This document shows positions 1-18,985 of a stretch of 64,000 bases of DNA, one piece after another. Origin of the DNA: Rhea pennata (taxonomy: Eukaryota; Chordata; Aves; Rheiformes; Rheidae); NCBI RefSeq assembly GCF_028389875.1, contig NC_084665.1:19686001-19750000 (forward strand). The letters are read 5' to 3'. The translations under genes were made by a program, and so were the position numbers. The notes under the pieces are model-generated. The model saw only the letters and a program-made list of their open reading frames with translations. It made no database searches and was not told the origin of the DNA. Within the stretch, counting starts at the first letter, position 1, and each line of letters begins with the position of its first letter.

Positions 1-7
1 ATAGTAT

Positions 8-80
8 ATTGAAGTAGCTCAGCTGGGAGAGCATTAGACTGAAGATGTAAAGGTCCCTGGTTCAAGCCTGGGCTTCAGCA
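8..80 (+). tRNA. tRNA-Phe(GAA)-like sequence, head of a SINE-like chimera
   Basis: A 73-base stretch follows the tRNA-Phe plan: acceptor stem, D arm with an intact A box (TAGCTCAGCTGG at 15-26), anticodon loop CTGAAGA with anticodon GAA, and a T arm with a B box close to consensus (GGTTCAAGCCT at 59-69). Damage is visible. The first acceptor pair is A-C, the second is a wobble, the anticodon stem has a G-G mismatch, and the T loop has lost the usual TTCGA. The sequence is followed within about 16 bases by a CR1 LINE tail. I therefore read it as a retroposed, tRNA-derived head rather than a working tRNA gene. The resemblance to tRNA-Phe is clear; whether it is transcribed is unknown. Confidence 0.75.
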
Positions 81-96
81 AGGGGGGTCCTTGTTG

Positions 97-239
97 CTCC
101 TTCTCTGGAGATATTCAAAGCCTGCCTGGATGCAACCCTGTCTAACATGCTCTAGGTGACCCTGCTTGAACAGGGAGGTTGGACTGGATGATCTCCAGAG
201 GTCCCTTCCAACCTTACCGATTCTGTGATTCTATGATAT
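97..239 (+). mobile_element. CR1 3' tail fused to the tRNA-Phe-like head (candidate tRNA/CR1 SINE)
   Basis: From the 'ttctctggagatattcaaag' block onward the sequence is the 3' end of an avian CR1 LINE. It contains the 'gatgatctccagaggtccc' block and ends in the usual short repeats 'gattctgtgattctatgat'. Only about 140 bases of CR1 are present and there is no ORF2 coding part. The other CR1 copies here all include the end of ORF2. Together with positions 8-80 it has the architecture of a SINE mobilised by CR1: an RNA polymerase III promoter head and the tail of the partner LINE. A single chimeric insertion made by template switching is the alternative. Confidence 0.75.
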
Positions 240-1529
240 AAGCAATTAAGTATACCATGTGCCTAATAAAAAATAAGCAGGTGGTACACAGTCACAACCT
301 GTTTTGTTTTATGGCACCACAGTGAAAAAACAAGGTTTGTTCCCATAAAAATACATAGCATTTTTCAATTCTTTTTTTAGTCAAATATTGAGGCCAGGTT
401 TTTCCTAACTTCTTCAGAAGACATTAGAGCTTTGATTTTGCTAGCCAATGCCCAATATTCAGGTTTTGGCTCTGCCTGCTGCAGAGCCTGCAGTCTCAGT
501 TAGCAGTGTTTTAGAGCAGGGGGGTAGCCAGCACAGCATCACATCACTCTGTAAAGAGGTTTCATCACAACAGACAGGCACAGGTGAGCCTGTCACTGGA
601 CAGAATGATGGGTATTATGAGAGAGAGCTGGAGGGCAGGATGGGATTGTTTAGTCAAATAACTAAGACCACAGAGAAATATTTTCTTAGGGAATAGCTGC
701 AGTGGAAAAAATGCCATACAGTTGTTTGTCATGGTCCCTCTGGCAGAAATGATCTTCTCTTCCCTCAAGGACGGGCAGCAGGGATCACTGATTCACACCT
801 CAGGACAGAATCTGATGGTTTGGCTTCAAAGGCCCACAGATATGAGCTGTTTCTAAGCCTGGCCTTTTCACTAAAGCATCTGATTCCTGCTGGCAAGGGC
901 TGGAGATTGTATTAGAGAGGCAGGAACAAGGAGCTAGCAGTCTTAATCTTCTATAGCCATTGGCTAAGCAAATACATGTCAGTGCTCTAAGGGGCAAGAT
1001 AAAAGCTACATGGATCGGAGGAGGGAAAGAGCAAACGTGACTCATGCCACAAAACATCATTCTCATTGTTCAGGGTGACTTTAGAGAGAGAAGAGCTAGA
1101 AATAATAGAAAGAAACTGACTGAGGACCAATTCAGGCTATGTATCTCCACAAAAATTTTTATCATGCTGAAACTGCAGAACTGTCTCCAAGGAGAACTGA
1201 GGGAAATCCATTTGCATCTTTCAATAACAGTGGGAAACCTTTAAAGGAGAATCCTGATTGAGATGGGAAATGGCCTGCAGGACTTGGATGTCTGATCCAG
1301 CTTTCTGAGTCTGTTATTGGGATTTGTATGACAAGGTGCCTCCACATCCTTTTAATAGTTCTTGGATATGAATGCTGTCTTTTGCGCATGTCTGTAATGA
1401 GTGTATGCATCCCGAGGTGTATTAACATCTGAGCTACATCCTTTGTTGGAGACTTCCCAGTGCTGTACAAGGGATGAATCTTGCTGTGTTCTTGCTTTTA
1501 ATCCAAGTCTATCTCTTGTCTTTTGGTAG
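240..1529 (+). other. ALK intron upstream of the first visible exon
   Basis: The sequence before 1530 is intronic. The stretch holds only short chance reading frames. I searched it for the preceding ALK exon, which codes for the kinase hinge, and did not find it, so that exon lies outside the window. It ends in a normal acceptor, TTTTGGTAG, at 1521-1529. Confidence 0.7.
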
Positions 1530-9391
<7,862 letters not shown>

Positions 9392-9582
9392 GAGCCCTCT
9401 ACCCTCTTGACTTTTACCCGTGTGGCCCCTGAGCCTTGAAGAGATGTCCTGTTACCAATACACCGTGAGCAACAGAGCTGACAGTGTTATCTTCCATTAC
9501 GTGCCAACTTGCTCCAAAGTGCCACCCTTGAAGCTGTAATTTCAAATAACCGAAGAGGCTTCAAATCACCAGAGCCCCAATA

Positions 9583-9590
9583 CAAAAAAA

Positions 9591-9628
<38 letters not shown>

Positions 9629-9669
9629 GAAAGAAAGAAAAAAAGAAAAGAAAAAAAAAGAAAAAAAAA
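9583..9669 (+). repeat. polypurine tract, A runs and GAAA units
   Basis: About 87 bases of only A and G. It begins with a run of more than 20 A, then irregular GAAA and GAAAA units. It begins about 190 bases after the ALK stop codon, so it is probably transcribed in the 3' UTR. Confidence 0.9.
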
Positions 9670-9940
9670 CCAACAGGGGAGGGATGATACAGGAAACATG
9701 TTAACTGCAAGGCCCAGATCCTGTTGCATCAACTAATACACATGGTTGTTGTCATGCCCTTCCCGTGAGCTTTTCTCAATTGTGTGTTCGCTGCTTAAGT
9801 GTAAAGCCACTCACTGCCTTGAGTGTTTCATGTCTGGGGTTTTCCATGCCAAAGTTGTGGATGCTGTAGAAGACTTGGAATCTCCTGCAAGTGGCCGAGC
9901 TTTGTAGTCGGTTTAGGGAAAGCATCATTCAGCCAAACCA

Positions 9941-9946
9941 AATAAA
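9941..9946 (+). other. candidate proximal ALK poly(A) signal
   Basis: AATAAA about 550 bases after the stop codon, with GT-rich sequence (CTTGTGTTCC, CTGGTCC) about 45-70 bases downstream. This is inferred from motif and position only. Confidence 0.45.
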
Positions 9947-11573
9947 AGGATCCAACTTTGAATTGAGACACAATAGCACGTTCCCAGCTTGTGTTCCAGC
10001 TAGTCTGGTCCTTGAAAGTCCTTGAAAGCACAGTAGTTTTTGTGTAATTGGCAAGGCAGTAGAAAGATGCTACTCATATGGCATCACTGGAAAGAATGAC
10101 TGGACAGGAGGCATACAGGATTGATATGGATGCTATGAGGCATTTTGGTTTTGAGGGTTTTTTTGTTTTGGAGTTTGGGCTTTTTTTTTTTTTTTTTTTC
10201 TTCCTTCTTGCTGCACCCAGCACTGAAAGTGTGTAGAGCCCTTGAAAAATTCCTTGTGGCCTACAAAAGTAGGAATGTCTTTCAACAGGAACTTGTGATA
10301 TTGTTAGATGGAACCAAAGTACAATTTTAAAGGACTGTGGTCATGAGAGAAGCATTCACGATGCCTTGAAAATGGACAGCCCACCTGCATAGCTCAGAGG
10401 TTTCAAATAGCCATTGATATGCCCTAAAACAACATAAAGGCAGAAATGACATATGCCACAATCAGGATGCCAGCTACTGTCAGTATTTGAGGGGTTGTTT
10501 AGGCCCTTGTTTCTGTAACAAAATATGTGTATGATAGTTGTTTAAAGAAAGAAAACCACTGCATTGACTCACTTTGTACACATTGTGCATGAAAAATACT
10601 CCAGTTAAGTGTATTGTCAAACCATAGATATAGGAAATAATTTCTGTGTAAAAAGATATGCATTAGTAACTTCAGTGTAGGGTTACAAGGAGCTGGTTTT
10701 TTTAGCATTAATGCTGTCTGGAAAAAGAGGGTGCCTATTTCCATAGAATGGGTCTGCTAGAGCATCAGCAAAGGAATATGAAGATCAGTCCAAGACACTT
10801 CATTTCAGTGAAGCGATTCTAAATGTGGCCCTGGATTCGGATATTGAGGTAAGTAAGTGTTGTGCATCAACCTCGCTTACATCCTCCTAACCTTTGAGAT
10901 TAGGCAGATTTAAACCAGAAGGCTTGGTTTGGGCCACCACGCTTAAAAAAAAAAATAAATAAATAAATAAATAAATTTATTATTAGGCTTGCAGTCGTCT
11001 TCACGAATGAGCCACTGGGGAGGGATTCTGTCTAGCTTAGGCCTGTGTTAGTGTCATACTGTCCACTCTTCAGCTCAATAAACTCAAAGAGGGCGTCCTC
11101 TCGTGACTATAGGAGCATTTCCTTATGCTGCAGTATTATGTATATATGATTGCAATTTTCATTTAAATAGTTTGTTTTTCAAAAGTATTTGTATTAGCAA
11201 CTCAACTTTGTTTTCCTTATCTTATCTTTGAGTAGGAGCCTGCCCTAGAGCTTTTGCTGCCCTGCCTCTTATGTATTTTTTTGAGGGTAGACACTGATCC
11301 AGATGGATCAGACCACACAAAAACAAAAAGGTGCAATATTAATATGAGATTTTTCTAGTTGATGTTGTTATTAATTAGATCTGAGGCAGCAGCTCTGATT
11401 CTGCACAAATGCAGGTAATTTGGCGAGTTAGTGGCATTTCTAAAGAGGATCTAAAAGCACAAGCAACAGAAGATGTTGGTATGGTTGTGGGGGATGAAGG
11501 GGAGAAAGGAGGGCGTCCTAATAAAATGTGAGCAGTAAATAAGGAGCTAAACAAACTACTGCTTCTTAAACAT

Positions 11574-11596
11574 ACGTGTGTGTGCGTGCGCGCGTG

Positions 11597-11686
<90 letters not shown>

Positions 11687-11705
11687 ATATATATATATAT
11701 AAAAA
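11574..11705 (+). repeat. compound microsatellite: TG, AT, TG, AT blocks
   Basis: Alternating purine-pyrimidine sequence for about 130 bases: a TG/CG block, a short T-rich gap, about 40 bases of AT, about 30 bases of GT, then another AT block. The AT blocks can pair with each other. Confidence 0.9.
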
Positions 11706-14224
11706 TGATGTTCCAGTTGGGGGAAATTATAAATTACTACTGATATTCTGTAGTTTGTGCTGGTTACTATGCATAAAGGTCTTCTTTTTTATTGCATTTC
11801 CTGCAATAGTGGTTGGTTTTATGGAAGGTCTCCTTCCAGTGTCCACAATGTAAAATGCCTTTTTACATCTAGAACCCAAAGGAATTCAGAAATCTCATTT
11901 TGGCTTATTTTTTTAATTAAAAAAAAAAATGCAAGCTCTTCCACAACAAGTATTTAGTTCAGTAGATTTTTTTTTTTTTTTTCCATGCTTAGCTCCCCAC
12001 TTTATGGAAAACATTGTAAATAAATATCAATGTTGAGCAAATCTTGCAATTCAGAAACAAGATTTGGATTTTTTTTTTTTTTTTAATGATGTCCTTTTTT
12101 TTTAAAAGAAAGGAACAAAACCAATGATAAATAATTTCCATAAACTGCCTTGACCAACTGGGGCTTTGCTACTTCTGTGCAGGCTTCATCAAAGGAAACG
12201 TCACGTTTCCATCTGCAATTGCACTGCTTGACTTTAAGCAAGTGACTGTATGAACTGGTGTTTCCAAGATTTCCATGCCAGTAACAGCATTTTGTTTACT
12301 TACTTTCCACCATGCTGTAGGAGCACATCACTGGGCCAGTGTAAAGAAAGCTTTCCCTAATGATGACTGTTTGCTCAGCCACAAAACCAATTTACAGTCC
12401 AGCACTGTCAATTACTGTCCCACCTCAAATTGGCTGAAGGACTGAAAGGAGCTATGTAACAGTCCCACTTCATTTGCCAGTACCCACATGAGGGCTGCAG
12501 TTATCGCTGCTCTGGGTTGCAACATTATTAGCAGGAATCTGTTCAGAGCAGTAGGAAAGCAGCCTATGACCATCCTTCCCAAGGACAGGCAAAGTGACAT
12601 GCAGGGCAGAGGGACACAATAGACACTTGGTTGTGGAAGGTCTCATCGCTATCAAAAAAACCCATTTGTGAGCTGAGGTAAACTGAGATAACATTTTAGG
12701 GGCTTGATAGAGTGTGTGAGTGTGTGTGTGAGAGAGAGAGAAGAGCTGAGTAATGATGAGACTGTCTTACACTGAGTGCGACAGTGCAAAGACAACAAAG
12801 GTACTTACAGAATCTGTTTTAGGCTTTCTGTTGTAATGTCTGAATGCATTAAGTGTTCATGTGTCTATCTATCTGTGCTCCCTTTTATACTGGGTTCATT
12901 CCATCACATTTCATTTAGATATATACCAATAGCAAGAACATTTTTGTCTGGTCATGAACTAGGAGTTTTTTCATTTCTGTGTCTGGAAAGATGCACCTGT
13001 TAAGGTCTGCATGCTCCAGTGACCAGAAGGTGCTTAAGTCACAGTAACGTCACCAGACCAAGGCCTCTAGTATGTGTGTAAATCCTGAATCCCCTTATTA
13101 AACCCCCTCCACACTAGGCTTACAGTGATATCTATCATCTCCTGGCATGCTGTAGGAAGGAAAACTGAAGTTACTTTAGCCCTCATAGTCGTTCTTGTCT
13201 AGAACTTATTTTTGAAAATAATCTTAGTATAATTGATTGAATACAAATGTCTGAAGTAGGGAACTTGTTTGAAGACTGTTAATAGATTTCATTGGCAATA
13301 TTTATATTATGTTCTTATGTATCCTTCTTCACACTAGAGTGGAAAAGCAGGAAGCAGTACGATCTACCGTATGAAAGCACGAATGGGAGAGTCTTGTGCT
13401 ACCACTCTCAGACTCTGAAAATGGCTTATTTCCATGTGGATGTTACCTGTTTCTTATAGATGTTAGGTAGGTTTTTCTGATTCTATGCTGATTTGTAAGC
13501 TGCTGAAGGTAAAATAGGCTGGAATGCCTGTTTATCTACCCTGCCAGCTGTCCATTCATTGTCTTCCTTTTTGCTGCTGAGTCTTGATTCTCCATCCTGT
13601 GCCCTGGAGGGCTGAAGCAAGGCACAAGGTTGGGTTGTTCTGCTTCCTCCTGGAGTGCTGGAAGGAAAGGGGGGCTGGAGGGGGCTCTGCTGTGGCAGGG
13701 GTGGAGGGGCAGGCACAGGTTAAACGCTCAAGGGCAGCAGTCAGTGGCCTGCTGGCGTTCTTCTCCCTGCAGAGTGAGGGGAGGCGGCCTCAGTGGGAGC
13801 CCCCACAGCAGCGGACACAAGTCATTCAGATAGAGCGTGGCACATGAGGTCTGAAATAGCTATGAAGACTTTAACTTTGCATGTCTGCTCCCGTTGCTAA
13901 GCTAGCAGCTTGGCAACAAGAACCTTGACATAGGAAAAGCATAGAATATAGCCTTTCACAGCTGCAAAGACATCATAAATTGCCCCAAACCCATCAGAAG
14001 GAAATGTCTAAGTTGTCTGCATCTGGTTTCTTTCAGTAACAAAGCTTCATTAGTAATGTCTGTCTCATGTACAGCAGCTTATGCAACACTGTCTATAAAG
14101 GAAGGGCCTGTGCACTTCAGGGATACTATGAAGAAAAATATTAATATATGGTCATTGAGTATTTTGTATTGAATAGTGTATTTGTATTGTAAACAAGTGT
14201 AGTGAACCAAAAGGCATGAAGATA

Positions 14225-14230
14225 AATAAA
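14225..14230 (+). other. candidate distal ALK poly(A) signal
   Basis: AATAAA in GATAAATAAAATG, followed within 30 bases by the GT-rich TTGCTTGTGTTAGGTTGTT. The motif and downstream element are good, but no transcript evidence is available. Confidence 0.4.
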
Positions 14231-14250
14231 ATGACTGTTACTGGCTTTGC

Positions 14251-16456
14251 TTGTGTTAGGTTGTTCATTGACATCTCTGCAATGATTGTATCAACATCAG
14301 TTCACTTCTGTACAATGTAATAACAAAGGGAGGTCTGGACATGAATTTTTCTTGTTAAAGTTAAAACACAAAACACACACACATAGACACCCCACACACA
14401 CCCCACAATGCACACCTATATATAAAGGAGCAGCCGTGTTAATAAACTGAGACAGTCATATTCCTGGCTAGCAGTAGCTAGTTTAAGACTTGTTTACTTT
14501 GCAGATGTAGCACTTCCAAGGTTATTTCTCACAGAGGAGATGTGAGTGATTTTGCTTTCTATTAGAAAGCACCAAGGCTTTCACATGAAGGAAAAGGCCA
14601 GTGTAAGAGGAGAACAAAATACATGGTTCAAGAAAGTATTTGGATGTTTTCATTCTTAAATGTATATATTCTAGGACAGCATTTTAATTTGTGTCTGAAC
14701 ATTGACTTTGAGTAGCTCTAATTATAAGCTGTATTTAAAACAGTGGAATGCTATGGCTAAATCCTGTGACAAACATAGGAAGAGCTAGCTCCTGCCCTGA
14801 AATGCATTATTTTTCTCTCCACCAACCCCCAGCCTTGCACCAATCTTACACTTTATGTTGCTGCTTTCTCAAGAAAAGATCCTTGAAAGTAGGAGATTTG
14901 TTTATAAAACTTACTCTCCTTCACTTACTTGTCCCACTGCAGGCTTATTAAGGTGTTTTAGTTAATGAGATCCCCCCCCAACCCCCGATCAGTGTCCCTG
15001 GTGTGGGCATCAAGCAGCCACCTCTCCCTCCATCCTCCCACACTTCAGTTCCTCCCTGTCATCTTGACTGAAAAAGGAGCTCTCCTGTGGTCTGCCATGA
15101 TCCCAGCTAGGCACTGGGCAACCACCACAGACTGGTTTGCATCACTGTTGGCCGGCATTTTTCTATTTTCTCCAGAGCTGTCTGCCTGCAGCAAGACAGG
15201 AAAACAAATGCACGTTGGAACTTTGCTATGTGGCTTTCATGGATAACGGTCTCAGTTTTCACTTGACATTTGACATGGGTTCTTCAAAATTTGAATTCTC
15301 TATAAACCATGCCACAAATGCTGGACTTGCCACCCATGCAACCCTCAGGTAGTAGAGCCAGCTCATCACAGACACTATGTTCTGTTTTGCAAATCCACAG
15401 TGCCAGTCTTGGCTCCTTGAGCCTCAGATCTTGCTGGATACCCGTGTTTAGCCCAGGCCCCTGCCCAGGAAAACATAACATCTGCAAAACTATCACTGAA
15501 TCCAACTGGACAGAACTCACTGAAAATAAATTCTCCATCTTGGGACTCTTCAAGGAAACATTCCTCCTCCTGTCACACCTGTGCGCTCACATTTCCAGCC
15601 AGTTTCCATCAAAGCTGGAAATGTTTCAGTGCTGAGAGCCCTGAAGAACTACCTCTGCTGAAACAAGGCCCCAGAGCTGTGCTGCGGAAAAAGGTAGAGC
15701 CTCCGAGTCAGCACAAGCAGCACAGAACTGCTGGGGACCATTTGTTTGTTTATTAAATGAATAATATTTTTCTAATGTATTTCATGGAGACTTTGAAGAC
15801 CACCTGTCTTCTAACAGGTTCAAGGGCTACAATCCTACAGGCCTCAGCACAGCTAGTTTTGCTACCCCATTCAGCATAGCACCTAATTCTAAACTTCAGT
15901 GCCAGTTATTTTTCAGAATTTTATGATACAAAGTGTCTTCTGAGTTGGGAAAAAGAATTATGGCAACTTACTTACCTTGAATTAAAGGAAGCACACATCC
16001 TCTCACATCACTAACTCAACGATATCCATCAGAAAACTTCCCTAGAAGTGGGAGACTGATTTATTTCCATTTCAGGCTGCATATAGTCACAGGGCTTCCC
16101 ATTTCCCCACAGAAGATTCTCAGTGGTTCTGAAATAACTCCGTACTGGTAACAGTCCCAAGTCACTCTGAGCTACAGCCCTATACCCTGATTATAGTGAG
16201 AGCTGTCAGGAGAATCTGTGGCTAGCTGATGCTGAAACTGAAGGGCAAAGCACACTACACCAAAGCTCAGGTAATGTCTCTGCTCTTCTCTCTACCCTTC
16301 CATGCGGCAGAGTTCAAAATCCTGCGGTTTAGGCCAGCCGAGGCCACCGAGACACCACTTCCAGCTGAACTGGGCACAGCTACATAGCCTGCTACTGTAG
16401 AAACTGCAGCCTGGCATAGACTTGGATAAAGAAAAGTTACCAGCGAATTGGAAAAT
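14251..16456. other. interval between convergent ALK and CLIP4 3' ends
   Basis: No supported coding region. It includes a CA-rich stretch at about 14368-14412. A minus-strand AATAAA (read as TTTATT at 15749-15754) could be a distal CLIP4 poly(A) signal. Where either transcript ends cannot be settled from sequence alone. Confidence 0.5.
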
Positions 16457-16770
16457 TACAGAATCACAGAATCGGTAAGGTTGGAAAGGACCTCTGGAGA
16501 TCATGTAGTCCCACCTCCTTGCTCAAGCAGGGTCACCTAGAGCCTGTTAGACAGGATCACATCCACATGGGTTTTGAATATCTCCAGAAAAAGAGACTCC
16601 ACAAGCTCTCTAGGCAACCTGTCCCAGTGCTCCGTCACTCTCACAGCGAAGAAATTCCTCCTCGTATTCAAGTAGAACTGCCTGTAATTCTTGGAAAGAT
16701 GTTGATCGCCTACATGTTCTTCTGTGCAAGACGTGCCACACAAGTGCAACACTTACTTATTTCCCTGAGC
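16457..16770 (-). mobile_element. CR1 LINE fragment (3' end)
   Basis: On the minus strand this reads as the end of CR1 ORF2, with segments NTRRNFFAVRVTEHWDRL and VESLFLEIFK. The CR1 3' UTR and the tail 'accgattctgtgattctgt' follow. It is truncated at the 5' end, as is usual for CR1. It lies 1.9 kb downstream of the CLIP4 stop in the sense orientation, so it could be part of a long CLIP4 3' UTR. Confidence 0.9.
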
Positions 16771-18663
16771 ACCTCCTGAAGAACTCCAGCTACTCCTCAG
16801 AAAAAGCACATATATTCATATATTCATTCCATTTCATGAGACAGAAAAATAAGAGTGTTTCTAAAAATTCTATTTTAGTTTAATAACCAAACAGGAGAGT
16901 GAGATTGGGATAAACCAGAGAAATGTGTTCTACACTTGTTTGATAGCTGGTAATTCTGCCCCATGCAGCTAAAGATATTAAAAACTTCTGGTATTACTGC
17001 TCTGTTTTGCACTCTACCCTATTTACGCAATTTGTAAGTAAAAATAAAAAATGAAAGCAAGTAAATGCACATGCTATAATGACCTAACATAAATTCTCTT
17101 TGAAACACTGTTCACCAGGGTTTGATTTTACTAATAACAGCAAGAAACAGATTTTGGACAAAGTTCAGTACATCACTTGCATTTCAGTGCATCTTCAAAT
17201 ATAAAGCATTATTTTCTTTACATTCAAAATTTACAGCTTTTATATTCAATTAATAACTCCCATAAATTAGAATACAGTCCAGCTTTTAAATACAGGTCAG
17301 GAAAAATAGCTACAGCAATATTTAACATAATAGTAGACTTCTGTCTAAAAATAGGATATTACACTGTAATTTAAAGTGTCACTTCTTTCAAGTAGGTAAA
17401 AGCAAGCAGATCATTCAAGAATAAAATGACTGTTCTGGAACATAAAAACACCCTGATAACCTTCAGTAAGATACTGTTTACATATTCTGAGCAATTAAAA
17501 TACATTATATGCTTAAAATATGGGCAAAATACTAGCCATTTAAAAGGCTGAGATGCAAATAATGTCACATCACAATGTGTTCTAATGATGTATCTAAAAC
17601 CATCCTGAATTTAACATAAGACTCTTACAGGAAATTTACCCTGGAAACTGTTCTACAGGAAACAAATAGAAACATCTATCACAAACTAATCAAATGTTAA
17701 TAGCTTGCTTGAAAGCCCTGCATATAATCCATACCACTGGCAGGAAGAACCACGCTGTATTTATACAGACTTAATATTTAAGATGCAGCTATTATGTATA
17801 GTTCCACTCTAGGTTTATTTGCATTAAAAACTGTGATACTCACATCCTGCAGCACTCCAAACAAACCTATCTTTTAAAATGAGGGAAAACCCTCCAGGAG
17901 AGTGCAAAGTGCATTAGTTTGAAGAGTGCTTCTCATACATAGCTCCTTCTACAAACGCCTACAATAAAAAGTGCTTTTTACTATGCAGACTGACATGAAG
18001 TATATTTGTGCTTTTTAAAGGCTTTTTAATCAATTGCTGCTGCTCCCTAGGATAGCCACAGATACTTTTATTTATCAGCCCTTTTGTCTTCTAGAGGGGA
18101 GAATGGGAGGGGGGAAAAGAGGTGGGATATATGAATGATAAAAATGTGCAACTACTTCACAACTGCTGGAAACAAAGTCTTTTTTCACTTGCTTATTGCT
18201 AGCGGCGGGTACTGATATTGACCAAGTGCCTAGTAAACAGATGAATGTCACTTATTAGCCACCTCCTCTGTCAAAAGCAGCCAATGCACAAAGTATCAGC
18301 AGTGGAAGAAAGTCATTTAAATACTGCATGAATCACAAGCAGCTTCAGAGAACATTAGATATATTTGCATTCTCCTACTGGAACATTATTCAAACAACAC
18401 AGCATCTGAAACCCAAGATGCTTTTGCAATAACCTTCCCAGGCAAGGGCTGTTTCAATAAGAGCAATGGAATAGTGGTTTTACTGCTTAATGTGACTGAA
18501 TTTTTTTTTCTTAATGTATGGATGTTTGTGTATGTGTGCACACAAACACACACATATGTAAAATGCAAATGTGGGTTCAATAGTTTAAAAATAAGCTGGC
18601 ATTCAAAGAGAGGGTTCTTGTGTGCTTTAAAAACTTATTTTCCATTGTATTAGCACCTTTGGC
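16771..18663 (-). other. CLIP4 3' UTR (extent uncertain)
   Basis: AT-rich sequence downstream of the CLIP4 stop. Minus-strand AATAAA motifs occur at 18067-18072 and 17814-17819, which would give 3' UTRs of about 0.6 and 0.85 kb. A TG/CA-rich patch lies near 18520-18560. There is no supported coding region. Confidence 0.5.
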
Positions 18664-18985
18664 TCAGCAAATGTCATCCACAAGCTTTGCCCCATTAATC
18701 CCACGATAGGTTACTCTACTAGGTCGCACCAAGACCCCATGGTTCGGCTTACAGGTGAAATAGCGCTTTTCCCCCACAGACCCATCATTCTTTCCCTTGG
18801 CGCTTCTGAGTTCAAGCCCAAGCCATATCCCCGGTGCAAATTCTGTAGGACCAATGTACCTGATTGTACCCATTTCATTGGAGCTGGTTAGAAGAACCTG
18901 AGAGCCTTCGTGCAGCTTCACTGGTCCCTCAGTGTTAGCTGTAGCAGTATTACTCCAGCTGCGCCTTAACACAGAGCTCTTAGAT
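18664..18985 (-). CDS. CLIP4: CLIP4 coding exon 15: CAP-Gly 3 and stop
   Basis: 322 bases from acceptor TTTAAACCAG to TGA at 18666-18664. CAP-Gly 3 lies in one exon: [49 protein letters not shown] and [10 protein letters not shown]. The C terminus is GAKLVDDIC. Confidence 0.97.

Larger units (their letters stand above)
9392..14250 (+). other. ALK 3' untranslated region (end uncertain) and downstream sequence
   Basis: This follows the ALK stop. Two AATAAA signals stand out. The one at 9941-9946 would give a 3' UTR of about 0.57 kb, close to the short human one as I recall it. The one at 14225-14230 is followed by GT-rich sequence and would give about 4.8 kb. Between them are a purine tract, several poly(T) runs, an AAAT repeat near 10951-10976 and a large AT/TG microsatellite. 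There is no supported coding region. Confidence 0.55.

Noticed and set aside
8-80. A functional tRNA-Phe gene
   Set aside because: Stem mismatches, a changed T loop, and the direct junction to a CR1 tail point to a retroposed copy.
18500-18560. Palindrome in the TG/CA-rich stretch
   Set aside because: Pairing is imperfect and is what TG next to CA repeats give by chance.
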